51,166 bases of DNA from the NCBI GenBank assembly GCA_019309045.1, contig JAFDGZ010000014.1, forward strand, positions 1-51,166, in the 5' to 3' direction. This stretch comes from Deltaproteobacteria bacterium (GTDB lineage Bacteria > Desulfobacterota > Syntrophobacteria > BM002). A model generated the notes under the pieces. It ran no database searches and had not been told where the DNA came from. It saw only the letters and a list, made by a program, of their open reading frames with translations. Each line of letters begins with the position of its first letter. The first letter of the stretch is position 1. The translations under genes were made by a program, and so were the position numbers. Of the stretch, positions 36,375 through 45,072 are shown piece by piece.

Positions 36375-36759
36375 GATAAACCGTTCTTTTCATATTCCCT
36401 GCCCCTGGCAGGCACTGGTCGCTGTTGCAGTAAAGATGTGCTCATAGCCCGCCTCTGCAAGATTGTAGAGTTGACAGCCTGTATTGCTTATGGGCCTAGC
36501 TGGCCAGTCTAGTGAATTATAAAGGACGCTGAGGCTTTTTTCAAAATGGCGCCCTCTGTCAGCGGTGTTTTGGCAAGCAGCAGCCTCACCATACACGATA
36601 CGTTGCACATGGCGGTTTACCCTGCTAGGCGCCCGGAGAAAGCAAGCTGGCCGCAGCGTCACTTGCAATAGCAGCAGAATGGCAAGCTGTGGCATAATGG
36701 GCGGCATCATTTTCAGTGCGTCCAGTTTTCCTGCTATCAGCTGACATGTGCACTGCAAG
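36375..36759. other. Intergenic region between two kinase genes
   Basis: 385 bp. A minus-strand open frame at 36390-36845 covers most of it but has no recognisable domain and overlaps the kinase gene, so I leave it out. No clear promoter or terminator was found. Confidence 0.4.
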
Positions 36760-37890
36760 TTATAAACAGCAGAGCTCCTCCCTTTCTGCGCTGCTTGCTG
36801 GAGGCTGCACCGGTATAGTAATGGCAAAGCAAGCCCCCTGTTCACCTGGATTTTCCAGGACTATGGAGCCAGAGTGCCGCTTGATCACCCCAAAGGCCAC
36901 GGCCAGGCCCAATCCTGTTCCCGTGCCTGATGGTTTGGTGGTAACAAAGGGTTCAAATATCTTGTCTGCCAGGTCTTGGGGTATACCAGGGCCAGTGTCT
37001 TCCACCCGGAGCACTATCTCCCTGCTGCCGGCATGGTCCCAGGTGGAGATGGCGATACGGCCTCTGCCCTCCATGGCGTCGGCGGCATTGAGGAGCAGAT
37101 TGGTAACTACCTGCTGGAATTCGTCCGGGTCGCCGACGAGCGGGGGCATGTCCTGCTGGAGATCGAGATCAATGAAGATGTTGTGAAAGATGGCCTGGTG
37201 TTCCAGCATGGCAACAGCCTGTTCAACTGTGAAATTCACATCGAATCTTATTTTTCTTCCCAGAGACTGTCGACTGAACTCCAGCAGACGGTTGGTAATT
37301 TGTTTGCAGCGCAGGGTCTGGGTGATAATTTCCGCCAGATCCTGGCGCCAGGGATTGTTGTCCTCCATTTCTTTCATGAGCATTTCAGCATAGATGAGAA
37401 TACCGGCGAGAGGATTGTTGATTTCATGGGCCACTCCAGCGGCAAGTCTGCCCAGAGAAGCTATCTTTTCTGCATGAAGGACCTGCCTCTGGCTCTCTTG
37501 CAGTTCTCGGCGCAGCCGCAGCTTTTCTTCTGCTCTCTTCAGGGCAACCGTAAGGGCTTCGTCGTGGATGGGCTTGGTGATGAAATCTGAGGCCTTGAGT
37601 TGCAGGGCTTTGATGGCAACTTCGATGTCGCCGTGACCGGTGATGACGATCACTTCAGTGTCTGGCGATTCCGCCTTTATATGTCGCAGCAGCGCGATGC
37701 CGTCCATGCCTGGCATCTTTATGTCGGTGACTACAAGTGCAGGGTGCTCCCGCCGGAAAAGCTCCAACCCTGCCTCTCCATCAGGGGCAGAGAGCACCTG
37801 ATAGCCGGCGTCCTGCAGGGCAATTGAGAGCACCTTGCGAATCCCCTCTTCGTCATCAACCAGCAGAAGTTTCTGGCACTGAACAACCAT
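36760..37890 (-). CDS. Receiver-histidine kinase hybrid
   Basis: A 376-residue soluble protein: receiver (1-120, D56 in VVTDIKMP), a short coil, HisKA with H155 in [12 protein letters not shown], and HATPase with GTGTGLGLAV. No PAS or membrane part is present, so it is driven through its receiver. The receiver shares [18 protein letters not shown] with the receivers of the kinases at 40928 and 47402. The ATG at 37890 follows GAGGA; an upstream start at 37935 lacks a site. Upstream lies the divergent regulatory region to the membrane complex at 38414. Confidence 0.9.
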   Translation of the reverse strand: MVVQCQKLLLVDDEEGIRKVLSIALQDAGYQVLSAPDGEAGLELFRREHPALVVTDIKMPGMDGIALLRHIKAESPDTEVIVITGHGDIEVAIKALQLKASDFITKPIHDEALTVALKRAEEKLRLRRELQESQRQVLHAEKIASLGRLAAGVAHEINNPLAGILIYAEMLMKEMEDNNPWRQDLAEIITQTLRCKQITNRLLEFSRQSLGRKIRFDVNFTVEQAVAMLEHQAIFHNIFIDLDLQQDMPPLVGDPDEFQQVVTNLLLNAADAMEGRGRIAISTWDHAGSREIVLRVEDTGPGIPQDLADKIFEPFVTTKPSGTGTGLGLAVAFGVIKRHSGSIVLENPGEQGACFAITIPVQPPASSAEREELCCL

Positions 37891-38413
37891 TGTCTTTCCT
37901 CGACTAGCTTTGGCCTGCTCTCCTCTGCACCGCAAATGTGCTCGGATCAGTCGTCAATTTTGCGCAAAGTATCACAAAATAACCTGTCAATTGCAAGGCG
38001 TTTTGTGAATATTCATCATGTTACAGCAATAGGACAATCTCCAGATGCACCCCTGGTGCACGTGGTGACGCCGTGGCAAAGTCCACCAGGACCGCTTGGG
38101 TGGTTTCAGGTCAAGGCAGAGAACGGGTAATTTGGTATCGGATGGGACATTATTACACAAAAGGAAAAAATGGCCTTGAATTTGATAGCTTAGAGGGTTT
38201 TTTGTTTACGAGGCGGGGTATTTCCCCCTCTCGCTTGCCGGCGGCCGTTTCTGCAGTATGGATATATCATATTGAAATGTATGACTATTTTATACTGGTA
38301 CCCTTTTGGGCATACGGTTTGCTCCCCATAAAGCCGTTGAGAAGTCTGCACTTTTTTCAAGTCGCTCTCATTGAGATGTGGAGGCCTAGACCCACGGTGT
38401 GGAGTGGAGCCCT
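37891..38413. other. Divergent intergenic region before the membrane redox complex
   Basis: 523 bp between the minus-strand kinase and the plus-strand cytochrome-b-like gene. It contains the two-box module at 38125-38209. No open frame here looks like a gene. Confidence 0.5.
38125..38209 (+). promoter_or_regulatory. Two-box regulatory module upstream of the membrane CCG(Sec) complex
   Basis: GGGTAATTTGGTATC (38125-38139) and TTTTGTTTAC (38200-38209) match the boxes at 17230 and 17305 exactly and with the same 75-bp offset. Both sites precede a CCG selenoprotein gene or operon, so the module probably marks co-regulation. Confidence 0.6.
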
Positions 38414-39064
38414 ATGAACTTGTACGAATTACTGCGAGGCCCTCTGTTGTGGCTGTCCTTTGGGGTGTTTGTCTGTGGGATGATTGTGCGGATCATCCTT
38501 TTTGCCAATTTGAGCCTCAAGAAAGACAGGCCCATTTATCGGTTTTTCAACTGGAAGTGGCTGTGGTTGTCAATCTTTCATTGGCTGATCCCCCTGAACC
38601 AGACAGCGAAAAAGAATCCCATAGTGACGCTGGTGGGATTCCTCTTTCACATCTGCCTGATTGCCACCCCGCTGCTGCTGCTGGCCCACGGGGTCCTCTG
38701 GTACGAATCCTGGCAAATAAGTTGGTGGTATCTTCCTGAAAAAATAGCTGATTACTTGACCCTCGTTACTATAGCTTGCGCCCTTTTCTTGTTAATTCGC
38801 CGGCTGGTGTTGCCCCATGTACGAGTGGTGACCACTTTGGCAGACTATGTTCTTCTGCTGCTCACGGCGGCCCCCTTTGTTACAGGATATCTGGCCTATC
38901 ACCAGTACTTTCACTATGAGACAATGCTTCTGCTGCACATGGCTTTTGGTGAATTGATGCTCGTGGTGATTCCTTTTACCAAATTGAGCCATTTTCTGAT
39001 GTTTTTCGTTTCCCGGGCAGTAACTGGCATGGAGTTTGGCCGCCGAAGCGCTCCCTCCTGGTAG
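38414..39064 (+). CDS. Membrane cytochrome-b-like subunit (NarI/DsrM/TmcC family)
   Basis: A 216-residue protein with about five transmembrane helices: residues near 10-30, 70-92, 105-127, 137-157 and 165-190. Histidines within or near helices (for example FHICLIATP, AYHQYFHYE, LLHMAFGE and KLSHF) are candidate heme b ligands, as in nitrate reductase gamma, DsrM and TmcC. It would exchange electrons with quinone and anchor the CCG subunit. The ATG at 38414 follows GGAG, and the CCG(Sec) gene starts 40 bp downstream. With the tetraheme cytochrome the order matches Tmc-type complexes of sulfate reducers. Confidence 0.85.
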   Translation: MNLYELLRGPLLWLSFGVFVCGMIVRIILFANLSLKKDRPIYRFFNWKWLWLSIFHWLIPLNQTAKKNPIVTLVGFLFHICLIATPLLLLAHGVLWYESWQISWWYLPEKIADYLTLVTIACALFLLIRRLVLPHVRVVTTLADYVLLLLTAAPFVTGYLAYHQYFHYETMLLLHMAFGELMLVVIPFTKLSHFLMFFVSRAVTGMEFGRRSAPSW

Positions 39065-39104
39065 AGCACAGGGTTAAAATTCAATGTCTGCAGAGGAGGA
39101 ATGC

Positions 39105-40391
39105 ATGACAGAGACAGCAAGATCTAGCGCCCAACCGTTCAGCAAGGCAGTGGCAGACAGGATGAATGCCCGTCTGAAAATGTGGCTGGAGATCTGTGCC
39201 CACTGTGGCCTCTGTGCTGATACCTGCCATTACTATCTTGCCAACGACAGAGATCCGAAAATGATCCCGGCCTACAAGGCCAAGAAAGTGCTGGAAGCGA
39301 TCAAGAGAAAGGACAGAGTGGACGAGGCATTTCTTGATGACCTCTACTGGCGAGTCTACGGAGAGTGTACCATGTGCCGCCGCTGTACCATGTACTGTCC
39401 CTTCGGCATTGATATCGCCACCATCACCAGCATGGGGCGCGGCCTGTGCGTATCCCAGGGAAAGGTGCCTGAGAATCTGGTCAAGACCATTGAGAACTAT
39501 CTCGAGCATGGCAATCAAATGGCCATAACCAAGGAGGAATGGATAGACACCCTGGAGTGGATGGAGGAAGAACTCCAGGAGGAGCTCCCTGGAGCCACCA
39601 TTCCCATTGACAAGAAAGGCGCCAATCTTCTCTATACGGTAAATGCCAGAGAACCTAAATTTTATCCCATGGATATTTCCCAGGCTGCCATGATTTTCTA
39701 TCTGGCGGGCGAGGATTGGACCGTGTCCACCAAGGGATGGGATGATACCAATCTGGCCATGTTTGCCGGCGACCTCAAGTGTGCTGCCTATGTGTCGCAG
39801 CTGGTGCGCGATGCTGCCGAGGAACTGGAGGTGAGACGCGTGGCCATTACGGAATGAGGCCACGCCTTGCGTGCGCTTCAGTTTGAAGCGCCTGTCTGGC
39901 TGGGCCGTGATCACAAGTTCGAGGTGGTGCACAGCGTCACCCTATTTGCCGAATATGTCCGCGAAGGACGGCTCAAACTGGACAAGACGGTCTTTGCCAA
40001 TGAGCGGTGCACCTACCAGGATCCCTGCAATGTGAGCCGCAACGGCGGCTGCGGCAGAGATGCCAGGGAAATCATTTCTTATCTCTGCGAGGATTTTGTG
40101 GAGATGGAACCTCACGGAGACTACAATTTTTGCTGCGGCGGCGGTGGGGGAGCCATACCCATGGCGGGCCCATTCAGAGAGCGGCGTCTAAAGGCCGGCA
40201 AGGTAAAGGCCGTGCAGATCCGGGCAACTGGGGCGACTATCTGCATTACCCCCTGTCACAACTGCTATGATCAAATTCGAGATCTCAACAAAGAATATGA
40301 CCTGGGTATCCGAGTTCTCTCTTTTAAAGAGATGTTCGAACAGGCCTTGATTATTCCCGAGGAACTAAAAGCCAAAGACGAAGAAGACTGA
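39105..40391 (+). CDS. CCG-domain Fe-S oxidoreductase of membrane complex, selenoprotein (Sec251)
   Basis: 428 residues read through the UGA at 39855-39857. It has [4Fe-4S] motifs CAHCGLCADTC (about 31-41) and CTMCRRCTMYCP (about 88-99), then the catalytic region AITE-Sec-GHALRALQ (relatives: ECGHA), QDPCNVSR, NFCCGGGGG and TPCHNCYDQI. It is a paralogue of the protein at 17576-18802. In TmcB/DsrK/HdrD such a region holds a noncubane cluster for disulfide or related chemistry; here one conserved cysteine is Sec. The ATG at 39105 follows AGGAGG by 5 nt; an ATG at 39084 has none. It is cotranscribed with the membrane subunit and the cytochrome. Confidence 0.92.
39873..39891 (+). promoter_or_regulatory. 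SECIS-like hairpin of second CCG selenoprotein
   Basis: A perfect 8-bp stem GCGCUUCA/UGAAGCGC with loop GUU. The loop starts 24 nt after the UGA at 39855-39857 and begins with G. This is the strongest of the eight hairpins. Confidence 0.85.
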
Positions 40392-40447
40392 CAGGGCATT
40401 GACAAACCACGGCAGATGCTGGGTGGTCTGCGCTGAGGAGGGCGGGC

Positions 40448-40906
40448 ATGCTGTATCGAGGACGTCTACTGGTATGGATAGCGGTCCTGGCCGGAGGAGG
40501 GCTCCTGCTGGCAATGCAGTTGCAGGCGCAGCCAGAAGAGATCGTTTTGCAGGACCAGGTGGTGTTCGGCCAACATCAGCGGCCTCCTGTGGCGTTTCCC
40601 CACATGCTTCACATAGATGCAGACCTCGACTGCACAACCTGCCACCATCGTTTTCAGCGCGGTGAGAACGTCCTAGACGAGTCAGAGTTAGAGGAGGGTG
40701 CAGAGGGGATCAGCTGCTCTTCCTGCCATAAAAACAGCGCCGGCTTCCAATTTAGCCCCGAGGTTGACCCCACGAAGAAGATATTGAGGCAGGCCTATCA
40801 CCGTATGTGTATCGGCTGTCACCGCGGTATGAGGAAAAAAGAGGTGAAAGGCGGGCCTGTGGCCTGCGGTGAATGCCATATTAGGCCCAAGTCGGCCCAG
40901 CCCTGA
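40448..40906 (+). CDS. Periplasmic tetraheme cytochrome c (TmcA-like, class III)
   Basis: A 152-residue protein with an N-terminal signal sequence (LVWIAVLAGGGLLLAM, cleavage after AQA likely) and four heme motifs: CTTCH, CSSCH, CIGCH and CGECH. Extra histidines (HMLHID, HHRF) could be distal ligands. It is exported and accepts or donates electrons at the periplasmic face. Following the membrane subunit and the CCG(Sec) protein on the same strand, it completes a Tmc-like complex that moves electrons between periplasmic cytochrome, quinone and a cytoplasmic CCG site. The kinase gene at 40928 converges 22 bp away. Confidence 0.9.
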   Translation: MLYRGRLLVWIAVLAGGGLLLAMQLQAQPEEIVLQDQVVFGQHQRPPVAFPHMLHIDADLDCTTCHHRFQRGENVLDESELEEGAEGISCSSCHKNSAGFQFSPEVDPTKKILRQAYHRMCIGCHRGMRKKEVKGGPVACGECHIRPKSAQP

Positions 40907-40927
40907 CTCGGCTTCGCACCTGGGCGG

Positions 40928-42472
40928 CTACTTTACTGGCAGGGTGATGGTGAAAAGAGTACCCTTGCCCGGTTCACTCGATATTTGAATGGTTCCCTTA
41001 TGGCGGTCAATAATGCCGTACACTGTAGAGAGGCCCAGGCCTACACCCTTGCCCTCCTTCTTGGTTGTAAAGAAGGGATCGAAGATCCGCGGCAGGTGTT
41101 CTTCGCTGATGCCACAACCAGTATCGGCCACACTCACCTTGATTTCTTTTTTCTCGCGATGATAGCGACTCGAGATGGACAGAGTGCCGCCCTGGGGCAT
41201 AGCATCCATGGCGTTGAACATGATGTTGAGGAAACATTGCTGAATTTGATCAGCATCAGCGGGCAAGGTCGGCACCTGGGGATCCAACTCGGTTTTGATG
41301 GTGATGTTGTGGAGCTCCAGATTGTGTTCACTGAGGGTGATGCAGCGACTGAGCAAGTCATTGACGTTTACTTCACAGACTTCCAGCTTGGATTTTCGGG
41401 AAAAGGCCAGCAGGCTGGAGACGATTCTCGAGCATCTGCTGGTTTCGCTTTCCATGAGGGTGAGGTACTTCTGAAACTTTTCTCTATATTCCGGGGTGAG
41501 CTGACCTCGCTTGAGAATTCGCAGCATGAGTCGGACGTAGTTGAGGATGCCGGACAGGGGATTATTGATTTCGTGAGCCACGCTGCCCGCCAGTTTGCCG
41601 AGAGATATCATCTTGTCCTGGTGCAGCAGTTTGGCCTGATCAGCAAATTGTTGCTCCAGCTTTCTTATGTCTCTGAGATCACGGAAGAAGGCAACAATGC
41701 CGATCTCCTCGTCTCCTTCGAAGAGGCTGCTGGCTGAGAGCTGTACCGGCACGTTGCTGCCATCTTTGGCAATGAGGGTGTTTTCGTATACGGACAGTCT
41801 GTATTTGCCGCCATAATTGTCGCTGTAGAGGATCTGTTTGATCCTGTCAGCATCTTTCGGGGAAAAGAAGAAATCAAAAGACTTCTTGCCAATAACCTCC
41901 TCTTTGGTATAGCCGAGCATTTTTTCCAGACTTCTATTGAAAGTGTTGACGATGCGCTGCCGATCACAGGCGAGAATGCCGTCCATGGAGCTCTCGATGA
42001 GATTTTTTTGAAAGTTGTATGTCTCTGCGAGCTTGTCTGCCGTGTCCATCCATCTCTCTTCCAGCACAGCCGTATAGTCGCGCAGCTCCTTTCTGGTGTG
42101 ATAACGTTCCTTGGCCCGTTTGAGGGCGATTTCCAGGGCTTCATTATGAATAGGTTTGGTAATGAAATCAGAGGCATCGAGTTGCAGCGCCCTTATTGCC
42201 AGTTCCATATCCCCATAGCCGGTGATAACGATCACCTCCCTGTCCGGGTCCTCGGCCTTGATTCTGCGCACCACCTCGAGCCCGTCCATGCCGGGCATGC
42301 GAATGTCGGTGATGACTATCTGACAAGGATGCTGGCGCAGCAGTTCAATGCCGCTTTCCCCATCTGCTGCTGTGAATACTGTGTAGCCGGCATCTGTCAA
42401 TTCAATGGCCATGACTTTGCGGATGCTCTCGTCGTCGTCTATGAAAAGGATACGCCACTTCTTGGCAATCAT
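40928..42472 (-). CDS. Receiver-PAS histidine kinase
   Basis: A 514-residue soluble kinase: receiver (1-120, D56 in VITDIRMP), coiled coil, PAS (about 155-270), HisKA with H300 in [13 protein letters not shown], and HATPase with GKGVGLGLS. The receiver shares [18 protein letters not shown] with those at 36760 and 47402. The ATG at 42472 follows GAGGAG; an in-frame extension to 42652 lacks support. It converges on the Tmc-like operon and diverges from the sigma-54 activator at 42928. Confidence 0.9.
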   Translation of the reverse strand: MIAKKWRILFIDDDESIRKVMAIELTDAGYTVFTAADGESGIELLRQHPCQIVITDIRMPGMDGLEVVRRIKAEDPDREVIVITGYGDMELAIRALQLDASDFITKPIHNEALEIALKRAKERYHTRKELRDYTAVLEERWMDTADKLAETYNFQKNLIESSMDGILACDRQRIVNTFNRSLEKMLGYTKEEVIGKKSFDFFFSPKDADRIKQILYSDNYGGKYRLSVYENTLIAKDGSNVPVQLSASSLFEGDEEIGIVAFFRDLRDIRKLEQQFADQAKLLHQDKMISLGKLAGSVAHEINNPLSGILNYVRLMLRILKRGQLTPEYREKFQKYLTLMESETSRCSRIVSSLLAFSRKSKLEVCEVNVNDLLSRCITLSEHNLELHNITIKTELDPQVPTLPADADQIQQCFLNIMFNAMDAMPQGGTLSISSRYHREKKEIKVSVADTGCGISEEHLPRIFDPFFTTKKEGKGVGLGLSTVYGIIDRHKGTIQISSEPGKGTLFTITLPVK

Positions 42473-42667
42473 GGCAGCAGATCTCCTCTGTTGCAGTCTC
42501 GAGGGCTGGGGCTGATATGCTCCTCCCAGCGGACAGCACTGGCCATCGTGCCAGGCAGTCCCGAAACTGGAGAATGGCCCGCCTCCCCACGAGGTGCCCC
42601 GCGGGCAGTTGTCTCTACTTTTCTGGTTGCAGGTACCTTTCGGGCATGACAATCAGCATGATTGTTT

Positions 42668-42697
42668 ACTATAACAGCACTTACTCTAGCATAACAA
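42668..42697 (-). promoter_or_regulatory. Candidate sigma-70 promoter of the 40928 kinase
   Basis: TTGTTA (42692-42697) and TATAGT (42668-42673) are separated by 18 bp on the minus strand, facing the kinase start at 42472. Confidence 0.4.
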
Positions 42698-42798
42698 GTT
42701 GCCTTCCTGCTCATGCAGCCTGGCCACAGGCAGGCGGCAGGTCACTCGGGGTGTGGTGGCTGAGGTCCGCGACTCTCTCCCGAGCATGGGGGGCACTT

Positions 42799-42825
42799 TT
42801 GGATCAACCGTGCTTGTGATAGAAT
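42799..42825 (+). promoter_or_regulatory. Candidate extended -10 promoter of the sigma-54 activator
   Basis: TTGGAT (42799-42804) is followed at 15 bp by TGATAGAAT, an extended -10 box (42817-42825), about 100 bp before the ATG at 42928. The short spacer lowers confidence. Confidence 0.35.
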
Positions 42826-42927
42826 TTCAGCCAATACCGGTCCAATATCAAACCTGGACACTTGAGGGCTGAGCGGCCTCGACAGAGGAAGACAACCGGA
42901 GCCTTGACAAAGGTGGGGAGGAGAGCC

Positions 42928-44676
42928 ATGCCGGTCACCCGGGCTGCAACTGATATCATTTTTCATGAACAATTGAGCCAGCTGTTAGAGAACTTAGGAA
43001 TCGGTGTCTTCACTGTGGACAGGGATCGTCGTATCACTTCTTTCAATCAAACTGTCCAGAGACTTACAGGCTTCAGTGAGGAGGAGGTGCTCGGCAGACA
43101 GTGCTACGATGTATTTTACAATGACCTCTGCCACGGCGAGTGCATGTCCCGGGACGATATCCAAAAGGCAGGAAGGCCACAGGCCTTTGACATGGAAATT
43201 CAAGACCAGAAAGGGAATCGTCACCGAATCACCAAGCTGGTTTCTCCCCTGCTGACCAGCGATGGGCGTGTGAGCGGCTGCATTGAAATTTTTCAGGATT
43301 TTTCTATTTTCAGCGAACTGCTCGAACGTATCCGCTATGGTGAACACAGACTCAAGCTCATTCTTGATAATCTGGACATTGGCATCTTTACCGTCAACAG
43401 AAGCGGCCATGTTATGTCTTTCAATTCAGTGGCTGAGACAATCACCGGCTACAAGCGCCGGGAGATTCTCGGCCAACACCACGCCAAGTTCATGGGCTGT
43501 GACCGCCCGGAGGTGAGATGTCTGCTGAATGAGTCGATCAAGACCGGGAAAAAACTCGCAGATCATCACAGTCATCTGGTCACCAAGGACGGTTTGAGTC
43601 TGCCCATACGGGTAAGTTTCCTGGCCCTGAGAAACGAGAGTGGCCAGATTGTGGGGGGCCTGGGAACTTTTCAAGACATCTCCCTGATCCAGCAGCTCAA
43701 TCGTGCCATAAGCAAGACCTATACCCTCGACGATATGGTCGGCAAAGATGGATTGATGCAGCAGATCTTCGAGATTGTGCCGGTGGTTGCTGCCAGCGAG
43801 GCGAATGTGCTCATCGAGGGTGCCACCGGTACCGGTAAAGACCTGCTGGCCAAAGTAATCCACAAAATTTCCAGACGCAAGGACAAGCCTTTTGTAAAGG
43901 TGAACTGCGCAGCGCTGCCGGACAGCTTGCTCGAATCTGAAATGTTCGGCTATGTGAAGGGGGCCTTCACCGGCGCAGACCAGGACAAGCCTGGAAGGTT
44001 CCAGGAAGCGGATGGCGGCACGATCTTTTTGGACGAGATAGGCGATTTGCCCCTTTCTTTGCAGGCAAAGCTTCTCAGAGTACTCGAAGACAGGGAGTTC
44101 TATCCTCTAGGTGGCAGAAAGCTCACGCGGGTAGACGTACGCATTATTGCCGCCACCAACCAGGGGCTGGAGCGTCTGGTGAGAGAACGAAGGTTCAGAG
44201 AGGATCTTTATTACCGCTTGCATGTCATGCGCCTGGAATTGCCGCCGCTCAACAAGCGGCGGGGCGACATCCCTCTGCTGATCGATCGCTTCATCAGGCG
44301 CTACAACGCTACCAAAGGAACAGCTATTGGCAGAGTCTCCGAGCAGGCCATGGATGGGCTCCTCAACTATCAATATCCTGGCAATATTCGCGAATTGGAG
44401 AACATCATGGAACATGCCTGCATCCTCTGCCAGGGAAGTGTCATAGAGTGGCGGCATCTCCCGAAATATCTGAGGGTGCCGCTCGACCAGAATCACCATG
44501 AAAGGCCTGCTACAGAGTGGCAGACCTCCGAACATGGCGAGCATGATCAGGAAAAAAGGCAAATATTGACGCAACTTCGCCAGAACCAGTGGCATAGGCA
44601 AAAGACAGCCAGGGCCCTCGGCATTGACCGCACTACTCTGTGGCGCAAGATGAAAAAGCACAATATCGTGCCTTAG
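42928..44676 (+). CDS. PAS-PAS sigma-54-dependent activator with cysteine-rich PAS
   Basis: A 582-residue protein: PAS 1 (about 12-125) with C59, C68 and C72; PAS 2 (about 133-250); AAA+ (about 265-505) with Walker A GATGTGKD, the canonical GAFTGA loop and Walker B TIFLDEIGD; and a C-terminal Fis-type helix-turn-helix (KTARALGIDRTTLWRKMKKH). It has no receiver, so its signal enters through the PAS domains, possibly redox or metal through the cysteines. The ATG at 42928 follows GGGGAGGAG. The downstream region has GTTGC dyads and a sigma-54 promoter (45019-45034), making the kinase operon at 45073 its likely target. Confidence 0.92.
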   Translation: MPVTRAATDIIFHEQLSQLLENLGIGVFTVDRDRRITSFNQTVQRLTGFSEEEVLGRQCYDVFYNDLCHGECMSRDDIQKAGRPQAFDMEIQDQKGNRHRITKLVSPLLTSDGRVSGCIEIFQDFSIFSELLERIRYGEHRLKLILDNLDIGIFTVNRSGHVMSFNSVAETITGYKRREILGQHHAKFMGCDRPEVRCLLNESIKTGKKLADHHSHLVTKDGLSLPIRVSFLALRNESGQIVGGLGTFQDISLIQQLNRAISKTYTLDDMVGKDGLMQQIFEIVPVVAASEANVLIEGATGTGKDLLAKVIHKISRRKDKPFVKVNCAALPDSLLESEMFGYVKGAFTGADQDKPGRFQEADGGTIFLDEIGDLPLSLQAKLLRVLEDREFYPLGGRKLTRVDVRIIAATNQGLERLVRERRFREDLYYRLHVMRLELPPLNKRRGDIPLLIDRFIRRYNATKGTAIGRVSEQAMDGLLNYQYPGNIRELENIMEHACILCQGSVIEWRHLPKYLRVPLDQNHHERPATEWQTSEHGEHDQEKRQILTQLRQNQWHRQKTARALGIDRTTLWRKMKKHNIVP

Positions 44677-44815
44677 TGCATCGATTCGCAGATACTGTGA
44701 CGTATTCTGCAGATTTACCTCGAAGCAGTTTCTCAGTCAGCACTAAGTCCTGTGTCAATAAGTTCGTCATTTAACTTATGCATTGAAGGACTTGGCTCGG
44801 AAAGTAATTGATATG

Positions 44816-44919
44816 GTTGCTGCTGCAACGGTTGTTGCAACAATGTTGCATCATGAGCGCAACACAGTAACCATTGAAATTAGCACCAAATAACATAGAA
44901 ATGTTGCTATTTATGTTGC
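44816..44919 (+). promoter_or_regulatory. GTTGC/GCAAC dyad cluster, candidate activator binding sites
   Basis: GTTGC-N4-GCAAC (44816-44829), the perfect palindrome TTGTTGCAACAA (44832-44843), TGTTGC-N9-GCAACA (44844-44864), then TGTTGC at 44902 and 44914. They lie 100-200 bp upstream of the sigma-54 promoter, the usual place for enhancer sites, right after the activator gene. Confidence 0.6.
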
Positions 44920-45018
44920 ATCTCCCCATCCCTGCAAGACTCTGGTATATAGCCTCTCTAGTGATTTAAAGTTAGTAATATCAACTACTTGTAGCAGCCA
45001 TTTTAATCCAATTCCAGA

Positions 45019-45034
45019 TGGCATGGACCTGGCA
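45019..45034 (+). promoter_or_regulatory. Sigma-54 promoter of the heme-sensor kinase operon
   Basis: TGGCATGGACCTGGCA has GG and GC at the correct -24/-12 spacing and matches the TGGCAC-N5-TTGCA consensus except at two positions. It lies 38 bp before the ATG at 45073, with AGGAG between. Confidence 0.6.
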
Positions 45035-45072
45035 TGACTTTGAATTGAACCCTGCCTCCTGCAAGGAGCATC

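Larger units (their letters stand above)
42473..42927. other. Divergent intergenic region before the sigma-54 activator
   Basis: 455 bp without a supported gene; the minus-strand frame here is only an extension of the kinase frame. It contains one candidate promoter in each direction (42668-42697 and 42799-42825). Confidence 0.45.
44677..45072. other. Regulatory intergenic region before the heme-sensor kinase
   Basis: 396 bp without a gene. It holds an ATAAGTT/AACTTAT hairpin (44758-44779) with no T-run, the GTTGC dyad cluster (44816-44919) and a sigma-54 promoter (45019-45034). Confidence 0.6.

Noticed and set aside
36390-36845. Minus-strand open frame of 151 codons
   Set aside because: No domain, no ribosome site, overlaps the kinase gene at 36760 and has low-complexity composition.
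7218-39857. Internal UGA codons read as nonsense mutations or pseudogenes
   Set aside because: All eight are UGA (never UAA or UAG), all fall at a conserved Cys, frames continue intact, and each is followed by a hairpin at the same distance. Random decay would not do this.
45031-45047. Second TGGCA (TGGCATGACTTTGAA) as an alternative sigma-54 promoter
   Set aside because: The -12 GC is missing and spacing is off by one; the overlapping site at 45019-45034 fits better.
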